8,546 nucleotides of DNA from Acidimicrobiaceae bacterium (GTDB taxonomy: Bacteria; Actinomycetota; Acidimicrobiia; Acidimicrobiales; Bog-793), in NCBI GenBank assembly GCA_025463965.1, contig JAODBN010000293.1, forward strand, positions 1 through 8,546. The letters are read 5' to 3'. The first letter of the stretch is position 1. Every line of letters begins with the position of its first letter. Under the pieces are notes generated by a model, which worked only from the letters and a program-made list of their open reading frames with translations, was not told where the DNA came from and ran no database searches. Shown here piece after piece: positions 1 through 7,154 of the stretch. Both the position numbers and the translations under genes were made by a program.

Positions 1-365
1 TCTTGTGGCGAACGACGCTCGAAACCGTCGTGCCCTGCCTCGGATGGGCGCTCCTCGTCGCGGCGTTCGCCGGTCCGGCCGCGTGGCCGTGGTACTTCTG
101 CTGGGGGATCGTGCTGCTGGCCGCGACGCCGAAGCACCAGCCGTCGACCCTCCTCCTCGTGCTCGCCGGGCCCGTGGTCCTCCTTGTGAAGGCGAACGGG
201 ATCTTGGCGCTTCCGTTGCAGAGCGCGCCGTACGTCCTCCTCGCTTACGTGCTCGTCGCGGCCGCTTTCGCGCTGGCGTGGAGGCGCGGCCGCCGGACAG
301 CGCTGAGGCGACATCCGGACCGGGAGCTCGACCCGGGCGCGAGCTCCATGCTCGCCGAGTCGTGA
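1..365 (+). CDS. C-terminal end of a multi-pass GT-C membrane mannosyltransferase-like protein (5' truncated by window)
   Basis: The reading frame is open from the first base (first full codon at 3) and ends at TGA 363-365, so only the last ~120 residues are seen. The fragment has about four hydrophobic segments (roughly residues 10-27, 31-42, 48-64 and 75-93 of the visible part) and a short basic, then Ser/Ala-rich cytoplasmic-looking tail. The segment PAAWPWYFCWGIVLLAA resembles the late 'PWY..WG' region of polyprenol-phosphate-mannose dependent alpha-1,6-mannosyltransferases of the MptA/MptB type, which act on the outer face of the plasma membrane. That match is from memory of the family, and the catalytic N-terminal loop lies outside the window, so the donor and acceptor are not established. 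The next gene starts inside this stop codon, which suggests one transcript and translational coupling. It could be another GT-C family such as GT87. Confidence 0.6.
   Translation, partial: LWRTTLETVVPCLGWALLVAAFAGPAAWPWYFCWGIVLLAATPKHQPSTLLLVLAGPVVLLVKANGILALPLQSAPYVLLAYVLVAAAFALAWRRGRRTALRRHPDRELDPGASSMLAES
362..365 (+). promoter_or_regulatory. GTGA stop-start overlap coupling the two plus-strand glycosyltransferase genes
   Basis: GTG at 362-364 opens the ArnT-like frame while TGA at 363-365 closes the preceding gene. The downstream frame stays open far upstream of this point, so the frame itself does not set the start. The overlap and the absence of a clear Shine-Dalgarno sequence just upstream favour 362, with initiation by terminating ribosomes. 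Confidence 0.6.
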
Positions 366-2011
366 CGGTCGGAGCCGAGCCGGCAGCGCGCGTCGCTGCC
401 GCTGCACCCCGGTCAGGGGCTGTCCCGCCGGGAGCGCGCGATAGGAGACGGCTTCGTCGGCTCGACGCCGTGGCGGTCGCGGTGCCGACAGTGCTCGCGG
501 CGGTGCTCTCGTCTATCGAGCTGACCGGACGGAGCATCTGGATCGACGAGGCGGCAACGGCCTCGATTGCCAGCCAACACGGTGCTTCGTTGTGGCGGGC
601 GATGGCCAATGACGGCGGCAACATGCTGGGCTACTACGCGCTCGTCCACGTCCTGATCGGCTGGTTCGGTGACGGGCTGGTGGTGCTCCGGCTTCCCTCG
701 GTGGTGGCCGGCGCAGCAAGCGTGGCACTGGTCAGCCTGCTGGCGCTTCGCCTCTTCGACCGCCGAGTCGCAGCGGTCGCCGGTCTGCTCTGCGCCGTGA
801 GCCTGCCCCTCGTCTTCTGGGCTCAGCAGGCGCGCAGCTACGCCCCCATGGTCGCCTTCGTCGCCGCGTCCTACCTCCTGCTGGCGGCGCTCGTCGCCCG
901 GCCGGGGGAGCGGACCTCGCGCGGCCTGTGGCTGGCTTATGTGCTCGTGAGCGCACTGGCCCTCTACATGAGCTACGTCGCGGCCCTCGTCTTTCCGGCC
1001 CAGCTGCTCGCCGTGGCGGTCTGTCGTCGGCCTTGGCGACGCGTGGCGAGTGCGCTGGCGGTCGTCGCGCTGTTGTCTATCCCGCTCGTCTGGCTCGCCG
1101 TTGGACGCGGGACCGGGCAACTCTCGTGGGTGCCGCGGCCCGACGGCGCCTCGTGGAGCGCGCTCGCCGAGTCGGTGACCTCCGCCGGATTCGTCCCGAA
1201 CTTCCATCTCGACTCGACGAGCGCCGTCCTCGTGGTGCTCACCCTCGTCGCGCTCGCGGCCGGAGGGGCCATCGCCGCCCGAAGCGCGAGGCGCCGGGCT
1301 CGCGGCGAGCGGGACCTTCGAGCGTCTTTCCCCGTCGTGCTCATGGCGAGCTGGCTGATCGTCCCGGTCGCCCTCGTGTGGGCCTGGTCGCTGATCGGCC
1401 AGTCGTTCTTCTCGCCCCGCAACCTGTTGATGGTGCTGGCGCCACTGGCGGTCCTGTTGGCGCTGCTGCTGAGCGACCGGCGCCTTCCCCGCCCGCTCGG
1501 CCTCTTCGGGGTCGCCGTCTTCGTCGGGCTGCGCGCCGTCCCTCTTGCGCAGAGCTACGGCGTGTCCCCGGAGAACTGGAATGCGGCGACCAGATTTCTC
1601 CTCAACCGGGCGCGCCCCGGCGACTGCATCGCCTTCTACCCCTCCGACGGGCGCATGGCCTTCGACTACTACCTCGTGCATCGCCCCGCCGGTGTCGCTT
1701 CGGTTACCGTGCCGCGCCCGGTGCTCCCGAGCGCTTCCTTCTCGACGGTCAAGCCGTACGTCGAGCGCTACACCACCCTGAGCGCATCCGAGCTGAGTGC
1801 GGTCGCGTCCAGTTGCGGACGGCTGTGGCTCGTGGCGAGCCACCAGGGCCAGCAGACCGGCACGGCGAGCTCCCAGGCGCACCTGCGCACCTTCCGGGGC
1901 CTGCAGTCGGCGCTGACCGAACGAATGGGACGCGGCTCGACGGTCTCGTTCGGCTGGGCGAGCCCGGTGCAAGTCGAGCTCTTCTCCGGGCACCGAGGTG
2001 TCGGCGGCTAA
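362..2011 (+). CDS. ArnT/PMT-like GT-C glycosyltransferase, polytopic membrane protein
   Basis: This 549-residue protein looks like a family 39/83-type (PMT_2) glycosyltransferase, which transfers a sugar from a polyprenyl-phosphate donor on the extracytoplasmic face. After a ~30-residue basic N-terminus and a first membrane segment, the loop-1 motif WIDEA lies at residues 60-64, with the acidic pair D62/E63 where the family has its catalytic Asp. It is followed by GYYALVHVLIGWFG (family 'PPLYYLLLHAW..LFG'), the LRLPSVVAG segment and WAQQARSYAP around 154-162 (family 'YSQEARPYAL'). Further hydrophobic segments run to about residue 395; SPRNLL resembles the late 'PRYL' motif. The last ~150 residues (from about NWNAATRF, W406) form a soluble, probably extracytoplasmic domain. 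The length is normal for the family. GTG 362 is chosen because it overlaps the upstream stop. Substrate is unknown; mannose or arabinose on a polyprenyl carrier are reasonable guesses from the neighbours. Confidence 0.82.
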   Translation: MTVGAEPAARVAAAAPRSGAVPPGARDRRRLRRLDAVAVAVPTVLAAVLSSIELTGRSIWIDEAATASIASQHGASLWRAMANDGGNMLGYYALVHVLIGWFGDGLVVLRLPSVVAGAASVALVSLLALRLFDRRVAAVAGLLCAVSLPLVFWAQQARSYAPMVAFVAASYLLLAALVARPGERTSRGLWLAYVLVSALALYMSYVAALVFPAQLLAVAVCRRPWRRVASALAVVALLSIPLVWLAVGRGTGQLSWVPRPDGASWSALAESVTSAGFVPNFHLDSTSAVLVVLTLVALAAGGAIAARSARRRARGERDLRASFPVVLMASWLIVPVALVWAWSLIGQSFFSPRNLLMVLAPLAVLLALLLSDRRLPRPLGLFGVAVFVGLRAVPLAQSYGVSPENWNAATRFLLNRARPGDCIAFYPSDGRMAFDYYLVHRPAGVASVTVPRPVLPSASFSTVKPYVERYTTLSASELSAVASSCGRLWLVASHQGQQTGTASSQAHLRTFRGLQSALTERMGRGSTVSFGWASPVQVELFSGHRGVGG

Positions 2012-2035
2012 CTAGCTGTCGCCGAGGAGACGCAG

Positions 2036-2053
2036 CCGGCCCGCCGGGGCCGG
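2036..2053. terminator. GC-rich stem-loop in the convergent gap, candidate bidirectional terminator
   Basis: A perfect 7-bp stem, CCGGCCC (2036-2042) with GGGCCGG (2047-2053), closes a GCCG tetraloop. It sits within the 63 bases between two convergent stop codons (2011 plus, 2075 minus). There is only a short TTT at 2058-2060 on the plus side and no T-tract on the minus side, so it is not a classical intrinsic terminator. Position and symmetry are the main support. Confidence 0.45.
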
Positions 2054-2074
2054 GAGGTTTCCGCCGGGCCCGCA

Positions 2075-3376
2075 TCAGGGGCGGAGCGCGATCCCCACGT
2101 AGGTGATTGCGCTCATCACGACGAGGAGCACGACGTTCACCCCGATGAGCCACGCGAACCCCCGTCGTCGAAGGTGGCAGACGATCACAAGGAGCGCAGG
2201 GAACGCCGTGATAAGCAGGCGAGGGTTCGGTGGCACGTTCTCCGACGTCACCGTAAGGGCCGCCATGCCGAGGACGAACACGAAGGCCTCACCAGGAATG
2301 CGCGCCGGACCCCGCACGAGCAGCACGAGGGCCACGGCCAGCAGCGCCGCACCGATCAGGCCGACGAGCAGGTTCAGGTTGATCTGGCTGCCGTGGAAGT
2401 GCGAGAAGCTGATCTCGCCTCCGAGACGCTGGCCCTGGTGCACGAGCGCCAAGGCGTCCGTCTTCTCGCCCCACCCGTCGCGTTGCGCGTGCAGGCTGGC
2501 GAGCGGCGTGCCGGTCCGTGCCCACAGGTAGACACCGAACCCGACGGTGCCGAGCGGCGAGCACGCCAGGCCGAGCAGGCCGCGGCGGCTGGCCCGGCTG
2601 CGCCATCCACTCGAACGGATCTCGCGAAGCGCTGCGAAGCCGACCGCGGGGACGAGCGCCAGGGCATCGGGACCCACGGCTGTCGCCAGCCCGGCGAGGA
2701 CCCCGGCGAGCACGTAGCGGCGCTGCTGCAGGCAGAGCAGACAGCCGGCAGCCAGGGGGATGAGAAGGCCCTCGCTGTAGACCATCGAGAACACGACCGA
2801 GCCCGGGAAGACGCAGAAGAACAGCACCGCCCGGCGCGCGTTCGCCGCCCCCCACCAGTCCTTCGTCAGCCGCTCCACGAGGAGCGTCGCGACGAGCCCA
2901 CCCCCTCCGGAAATGAGCAGCCCGGACAGGGTGAGCGGGAGGAACAAGGCATGGCTCAGGAGCCACATGGAAACCGGGTAGAGCGGGAGGAAGCCGAGGG
3001 TCGTCTGGTAGTGGATGGCCTGGGTCGGATAGAAGTGCGTGGCGACCCGCAGGTACCAGACCCCGTCCCAGTTCGCCAGCTCCGAGCTCAGGCTGGCGTG
3101 GTGCTGCAAGGTGCCGCCGACGACCCCGACGACGAGGAGCAGCACCCGCGAGGCGAGGTAGACGCCGATCGCGAAGCGGTGGCGCCGGAGGAACCCGAGG
3201 AGCCGTCGCTCGGCGGAGGGGTCCTTGCTCGATGGTGGCGCCGGGCTGCTGTCAACTGGCGCGACGGCCGCCGCCGAGCCGGTCGCAATCACGGGCCGGA
3301 GTGTACTTCGTGGGCCGCTCGAGCCATCGACGGTGCCGCGTTCGCGCCCCAGCCGTGGACGAGTCTCGCCGCTCAC
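2075..3376 (-). CDS. PIG-V-like (GT76-type) integral membrane mannosyltransferase
   Basis: This 433-residue protein has a ~60-residue Ser/Pro/Ala-rich, probably cytoplasmic N-terminus and then about nine to ten membrane segments. The PIG-V (Mannosyl_trans2, COG5542-like) hallmarks are in order: WDGVWYL at 103-109 in the first large external loop, with D104 the likely catalytic Asp; LGFLPLYP at 127-134; FPGSVVFSMVYSEGLL at 190-205, matching the family's 'P...F...YSE.LF'; and NPRLLITAFPALL at 384-396. PIG-V adds mannose from dolichol-phosphate-mannose to the GPI core in eukaryotes; bacterial members are thought to use polyprenyl-phosphate-mannose on an uncertain acceptor. A central position that often reads 'TRP.GLAL' in bacterial relatives reads AVGPDALAL here, a divergence I cannot interpret. 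GTG at 3376 has GAGGG ten bases upstream. It starts 20 bases after the preceding minus-strand gene, so it is likely in the same operon. Confidence 0.82.
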   Translation of the reverse strand: MSGETRPRLGRERGTVDGSSGPRSTLRPVIATGSAAAVAPVDSSPAPPSSKDPSAERRLLGFLRRHRFAIGVYLASRVLLLVVGVVGGTLQHHASLSSELANWDGVWYLRVATHFYPTQAIHYQTTLGFLPLYPVSMWLLSHALFLPLTLSGLLISGGGGLVATLLVERLTKDWWGAANARRAVLFFCVFPGSVVFSMVYSEGLLIPLAAGCLLCLQQRRYVLAGVLAGLATAVGPDALALVPAVGFAALREIRSSGWRSRASRRGLLGLACSPLGTVGFGVYLWARTGTPLASLHAQRDGWGEKTDALALVHQGQRLGGEISFSHFHGSQINLNLLVGLIGAALLAVALVLLVRGPARIPGEAFVFVLGMAALTVTSENVPPNPRLLITAFPALLVIVCHLRRRGFAWLIGVNVVLLVVMSAITYVGIALRP

Positions 3377-3386
3377 CGACTAGCTG

Positions 3387-3391
3387 CCCTC
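3387..3391 (-). promoter_or_regulatory. Shine-Dalgarno GAGGG for the PIG-V-like gene
   Basis: On the minus strand GAGGG is followed by a 10-base spacer and GTG at 3376. It lies in the 20-base gap after the TAG (3399-3397) of the upstream gene. It decides the choice of the 3376 GTG over internal GTG codons in the disordered N-terminus. Confidence 0.55.
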
Positions 3392-3396
3392 GGCCG

Positions 3397-5652
3397 CTAC
3401 GAGCTCGACCGGCCGAGCGCCCTGTCCAGCCGGGCGCCCACCTTGGACCACAGGGCCGCGCCGGACCCCGACCGGGTCGGCGCCCCGATCGCAGCGCTCA
3501 CCCACCTCGTGACCGTGTTCGATCCCGGGAGTCCGAGGCGCACCAGCACGGCGTCGACGTGCTGTCGGCGAAGGAACGAACGGAGGTCACGAACTTGCCT
3601 GGCGCGTTCGCCTGCTGGTACTCGCCGCCCCTCGACCGTGACGCGCTCACCGCGGGCGAGCGCAGTCGGGGACCCGGCATGGCGAGAGCCTCGCAACCAC
3701 CTCGTCGCGCGGCTCACCCGGATGGTCACGAGCGCTCCGGAATTGGTGGCCACAAAGAAGGTGCGCCGTGAGCCGCTCGTGCTCTCGACGACGCCCGAGA
3801 CGGTCGGCCCGCGAAGCCCTGCGGTGCGCGCCGTTCCTCCGCTCGCCACAGCGCTGGCGGCGAAGGTCTCGGTGCTCGGGGCGAGGTAGGGAACGCCCGG
3901 GATGGGGACGTTCCGGGGGGCGAGCGCGTCGAGGAGCATGCCTTGCACGTCAAAGGGCCGCAGCCCGGTAGGCAGCAGGGTCGTCTTGGCCTCCGGGCCC
4001 CGTCGCAGGGCGTAACCGCCGAGCAGCTTGAAGCGCATGCCGGTGAGCGCCTGCCACAGCATCGGCGCGTCGGTCCCCGGGGCTGCGTACGGGTAGGTGA
4101 GCACGGTGCTCCCCGCCGGGAGCGAGCCCAGATCGGTCAGCACCCCCACCGATGGCGCCGCAGGGGCAGATCGATACGGCCAGCTCGGTAGGAGGCTCAC
4201 GAGGCTGACAACGAGCAGCCCACCGAGCCCCACCGGGGCGAGCCACGGTCGCCCGGATCGCTGGCGATCTGGGTGGCCAATGCCCGGCGAGGCGGCGCCG
4301 ATCCGCAGCTGGCGCGCAGTCCGGTCCCGTGCCAGCGCGGCCAGCCCCAAGGCCAGGGCCATCGCGAGGAAGAAGTCCACGTAGAGGGCCATGCGGGCGG
4401 GCAGCACGCTGTCCATGAGCGGCAGGTGCGCGACCGCCGCGAAGGGCAGCGACAGTCCGAGGCGCTTTACCTGGCCGTCGATGTGCAAGCTTCGACCGAG
4501 CGAGAGGACAAACGCCGCGACGGCCACGAGCAGGCAGAAGAGCATCCGCCGCTCCCGCCGGTACCAAAGCGCGAGCGTCGCGGTCGCAACGAGCAGGGGG
4601 ATCCCGAGGTAGCTCCCGTTTTCGTCGACGTTGGCCGTCCCGCCGACCAGTCGAGACCCCACCCGGGCCGATCCGCCCGGCGCGAGGAGCTCGTTGCTCG
4701 TCGGAAGGATCGGGCCGAGCAGATCGGCGCCGAAGGAGCTGTGCCTGGGTTGGGCCGGCCCTGAGTAGTGCAGAGGGCCGCTCGTCATCACCGAGATGGC
4801 ATAACCGCAGCACACGCCCAGCACGGCCGCGGCGACGAGCCCGCCGAAGAGCGCGTGCCTGAGACGACGGGGGACCTCGAGGGGCCGCAGAAGGGCGAGG
4901 AGCACCACGGCCATCGCCGCGACGAGCGCGGTGGTCGCGAGCACCTCGTTGCTCACGTAGAACTGGGCCGCACAGAGCGCTCCGAGGACGAGCCCGGATC
5001 GAAGCGCGCTTCGTTGCTGGTTCACCACAAGCTCGTAGATGGCGAAGAAGATCAGCGGCGGCAGCGGCACGAAGATGAGGTTCAGGTGCACCGAACCCTC
5101 TGCGACCATGTACGGCGAGAAGCCATAGAGAAGGCCCGCAACCCAGGCGGCCGGGGCGTTCCCGGTGAGTCGCCGGGCGACGAAGAACGCGGCCCACGCC
5201 GAGAGCGGGAAAGCCAGCCAGCGCAGCAGGTTCTCGCTCGCAACCGGTCCGGCCGTCAGGGTGATCGGGGCCGTCAGCAGGCCCAGCAAGGGCATGGTCG
5301 TGTTCTGCGCGAGGTTGACGCCAACCGGGTAGTTGAGCCAGTTCGTGACGAAGAACCCATGGCCGTGCAACAGCGCGAAGGGGGTCCACGCCAGGAACCA
5401 CGCCGTCTGCACCGGGTCCTTTGCTCCTCCGCAGGCGCAGGTGGAAAGGCGCACCGTGCTCGCCGGGAACACCGAATAGAGCGCGACCAGACCGAGGAGG
5501 GCGTAGCTCGAGACCGCCACGAGCGCGGGACGCCGGCGAAGGACCTGCCACCAATCGAGAAGCCGACGCTCGAGCCGCAGCCAATCCTGCGCGCCGACCG
5601 TCCCCGGCGCCGCGTTCGCGGGGGTGAGCGTCGGATCGAGGTCGACGCTCAC
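3397..5652 (-). CDS. Large polytopic GT-C-like glycosyltransferase with extracytoplasmic C-terminal domain
   Basis: This 751-residue membrane protein has a ~42-residue soluble N-terminus, then roughly eleven to twelve hydrophobic segments between residues 43 and 490, and a ~260-residue soluble C-terminal part. The first external loop carries CACGGAKDPVQTAWFLAW with D79, placed like the first-loop Asp of GT-C enzymes, followed by TNWLNYPVGVNLAQNT and PLLGLLTAPITL. This pattern recurs in actinobacterial proteins annotated as membrane glycosyltransferases, but I recall no named family and do not assign a reaction. The tail contains TVLTYPYAAPGTDAPMLWQA and a later FLRRQHVDAVLV block, both familiar from those relatives, separated by an inserted beta-rich module (see 3598-3816). 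The start GTG 5652-5650 overlaps the TGA of the Ada/AlkA gene; an open extension to 5745 exists but lies inside that gene. With the PIG-V-like gene downstream it suggests envelope glycan assembly. Confidence 0.75.
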   Translation of the reverse strand: MSVDLDPTLTPANAAPGTVGAQDWLRLERRLLDWWQVLRRRPALVAVSSYALLGLVALYSVFPASTVRLSTCACGGAKDPVQTAWFLAWTPFALLHGHGFFVTNWLNYPVGVNLAQNTTMPLLGLLTAPITLTAGPVASENLLRWLAFPLSAWAAFFVARRLTGNAPAAWVAGLLYGFSPYMVAEGSVHLNLIFVPLPPLIFFAIYELVVNQQRSALRSGLVLGALCAAQFYVSNEVLATTALVAAMAVVLLALLRPLEVPRRLRHALFGGLVAAAVLGVCCGYAISVMTSGPLHYSGPAQPRHSSFGADLLGPILPTSNELLAPGGSARVGSRLVGGTANVDENGSYLGIPLLVATATLALWYRRERRMLFCLLVAVAAFVLSLGRSLHIDGQVKRLGLSLPFAAVAHLPLMDSVLPARMALYVDFFLAMALALGLAALARDRTARQLRIGAASPGIGHPDRQRSGRPWLAPVGLGGLLVVSLVSLLPSWPYRSAPAAPSVGVLTDLGSLPAGSTVLTYPYAAPGTDAPMLWQALTGMRFKLLGGYALRRGPEAKTTLLPTGLRPFDVQGMLLDALAPRNVPIPGVPYLAPSTETFAASAVASGGTARTAGLRGPTVSGVVESTSGSRRTFFVATNSGALVTIRVSRATRWLRGSRHAGSPTALARGERVTVEGRRVPAGERARQVRDLRSFLRRQHVDAVLVRLGLPGSNTVTRWVSAAIGAPTRSGSGAALWSKVGARLDRALGRSSS
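3598..3816 (-). other. DUF5666-like beta-rich insertion within the large glycosyltransferase
   Basis: Residues about 613-685 of the 751-residue protein contain TVSGVVESTSG, then FFVATNSGALVTIRVSRATRW, then LARGERVTVEGRRV (three separate pieces). The spacing of 'V.G.V', a 'G..VT..V...TR' strand pair and 'L..G..V.VEG' is the pattern I associate with DUF5666 or OB-like small beta domains of secreted actinobacterial proteins. It interrupts two blocks that are usually close together in related glycosyltransferases. The domain assignment rests on pattern recall; no profile search was run. Confidence 0.4.
5649..5652 (-). promoter_or_regulatory. GTGA stop-start overlap coupling Ada/AlkA to the membrane glycosyltransferase
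   Basis: GTG at 5652-5650 opens the large membrane gene and TGA at 5651-5649 closes the Ada/AlkA gene. Only a weak GAGCGG lies just upstream. The arrangement implies one transcript and probable translational coupling between a DNA-damage gene and envelope genes. Confidence 0.65.
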
Positions 5653-7154
5653 CCGGCCGCTCGTGAGCGCGGGGCCGCCGCCGCCGCCGGGAGTCGGCCT
5701 GCCACAACGAGGTGCGCCCGAGCGTAGGAGCGCCAGGGCCGCCAACCCTCGGCGAGTCCGCGCTCTAGCCCGGCTTGATCGACGCGGAGTCGGCGGAGGC
5801 CCGCGGCGACCTGCGGTTGCGTGGTCTCGAGAACGTCGGGGTCGCCGAGTCCGGTCCCGAGCACCTCGGCGATCGCGGCTGGGCCGAAACCGGGCAAGAG
5901 GGCGAGCTCGGCCGCGGCGCTCGTCTCACCGGGCTCGAGCACGAGGTCCCCTGTCGCGACGGCCGAGGCGAGCGCACGCACGGCGTCCCCTTGCCCAGCG
6001 GTAAGGCCGAGCGATCGCGGGTCGGCGCCAGCGAGCTGTGCGGGCGCGGGAAAACAGAAGCCCGACAGCACCCCTCCTTCTGCGAGCGCCACGCCATGGT
6101 CTGCGACCAGCCTGGCCAGCTGACGGCCGAGGCCGGGGCCGCTCGACCGGCGGAGAAGGGCGCGGACGGCGGCCTCGAAGGGATCAGTCGAGCCGAGCGC
6201 GCGCCGGCCCGGAGAGGCCGCGACGAGCGGCGCCAGCACCGGATCGGCTCCGAGCACGGTGTCCACGGCCTGCGGATCGGCGTCGAGGTCGAGGAGGCGA
6301 CGGCAGCGCTCGACGGCCACGGGCAGGTCTCGGAGGTCCTCGAGCACGAGTCGGCAGTCGATCGCGCCGGTGGCGGCCCACGCGCCGCGGGCGCTCGGAG
6401 TGGGCGAGGCGCTCAGCGCCACCGCGCCAGCGCCGTGCGGCAGACGGAGAGCGCGCCGGTAGGTCGAGGCGACGATCTCCTCCAGCCCCGGCACCAGGTC
6501 GGGTCCGAGCTCGTCGAGGAGATCCGAGAACTCGAACGGGAGCCGACACGAAAGTCGTAGGGACAGCGCGCCAGCTGCCCGTTCCGGGGCCCGCCGGGCG
6601 GCGCCCCGGCGGAGCTCGCCGGGCGTCGAGGCGAAGGTCGCGTGCACCGTCTCGTTGAACTGGCGCACGCTGGCGAACCCCGCGGCGAAGGCGACCTCGG
6701 AGATGGGCATCGCCGTCCGCTCGAGGAGGGTGCGGGTGTTCTCGATGCGCCGGGCCCTGGCGAGCGCCAGCGGGCCGGACCCGAGCTCGGTACGCAAGAG
6801 CCGCTGCACCTGGCGCGGCGAATAGCCGAGGCGCCTGGCAAGGCCGGGGACGCCCTCGCGATCGACCACCCCGTCGTCGATGAGGTGGACGGCGGACGCG
6901 GCGATGGCGGCACGCCCGGCCCAGCTTGCAGAGCCAGGGAACGAATCGGGCCGGCACCGTTTGCACGGACGGAATCCGGCTTGCTCGGCGGCACTAGCCG
7001 TCGCGTAGAAGCGGGCGTTGGCGCGCCGAGGCGTCCGGGCGGCACAGCTCGGGCGGCAGTAGATGCCGGTCGAGGTGACCGCGAGGAAGAAGCGGCCGTC
7101 AAAGCGAGCGTCGCGGCTGCTCGCGGCTCGGTAGCACTCCTCGTGGTCCAACAC
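5649..7154 (-). CDS. alkA: Ada/AraC/AlkA fusion: methylphosphotriester sensor-activator with a degenerate AlkA glycosylase domain
   Basis: This 501-residue protein has the domain order of M. tuberculosis AlkA (Rv1317c). Residues 1-75 are the Ada zinc domain with Cys33, Cys37, Cys64 and Cys67 all present; Cys33 corresponds to the Cys that accepts a methyl group from DNA phosphotriesters and turns the protein into an activator. Residues ~83-183 are an AraC-type double helix-turn-helix (LARRLGYSPRQVQRLL; ISEVAFAAGFASVRQFNETV). Residues ~196-315 are the AlkA N-domain (TYRRALRLPHG, CRRLLDLDADP). Residues ~320-487 correspond to the HhH-GPD domain, ending in the conserved WRPWRSYARAHL. Key glycosylase residues are missing: Gln446 replaces the catalytic Asp (E. 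coli D238), Ala426 replaces Trp218, and RRSSG (335-339) replaces the usual GQ.VS. There is no O6-methylguanine methyltransferase domain or adjacent ogt. The start is GTG 7154; TTG 7151 is an alternative, as GGGAAG abuts the GTG. Confidence 0.88.
   Translation of the reverse strand: MLDHEECYRAASSRDARFDGRFFLAVTSTGIYCRPSCAARTPRRANARFYATASAAEQAGFRPCKRCRPDSFPGSASWAGRAAIAASAVHLIDDGVVDREGVPGLARRLGYSPRQVQRLLRTELGSGPLALARARRIENTRTLLERTAMPISEVAFAAGFASVRQFNETVHATFASTPGELRRGAARRAPERAAGALSLRLSCRLPFEFSDLLDELGPDLVPGLEEIVASTYRRALRLPHGAGAVALSASPTPSARGAWAATGAIDCRLVLEDLRDLPVAVERCRRLLDLDADPQAVDTVLGADPVLAPLVAASPGRRALGSTDPFEAAVRALLRRSSGPGLGRQLARLVADHGVALAEGGVLSGFCFPAPAQLAGADPRSLGLTAGQGDAVRALASAVATGDLVLEPGETSAAAELALLPGFGPAAIAEVLGTGLGDPDVLETTQPQVAAGLRRLRVDQAGLERGLAEGWRPWRSYARAHLVVAGRLPAAAAAPRSRAAG

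Noticed and set aside
5..361. Upstream extension of the ArnT-like frame, overlapping the first gene
   Set aside because: The extension is Arg/Pro/Gly-rich with no motif and runs out of frame through a real membrane protein; the GTG at 362 overlapping the stop codon is a better start.
413..1993. 526-codon open frame on the minus strand
   Set aside because: It is antisense to the ArnT-like gene, its product is a charged Arg/Glu/Gln/His-rich sequence typical of a GC-driven shadow, and it has no recognisable domain.
928..2106. 392-codon open frame on the plus strand in a second frame
   Set aside because: Arg/Pro/Ala-rich shadow of the ArnT-like gene without membrane segments or motifs.
2174..3889. 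571-codon open frame on the plus strand
   Set aside because: It runs antisense across the PIG-V-like gene and the end of the next gene; composition is a charged, Glu/Arg/Gln-rich shadow.
3950..5707. 585-codon open frame on the minus strand inside the large glycosyltransferase
   Set aside because: It is a different frame of the same gene, Arg/Pro-rich, while the 3397-5652 frame has clear membrane segments and family motifs.
5653..5745. N-terminal extension of the large glycosyltransferase to 5745
   Set aside because: It would overlap the end of the Ada/AlkA gene by about 95 bases and adds a Gly/Pro-rich stretch; the GTGA overlap at 5652 is the simpler start.
5649..7154. Ada/AlkA gene as a frameshifted pseudogene
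   Set aside because: The frame is continuous and conserved motifs are found from the first to the last domain, including the C-terminal WRPWRSYA block, so loss of active-site residues is by substitution and not by a frame error.
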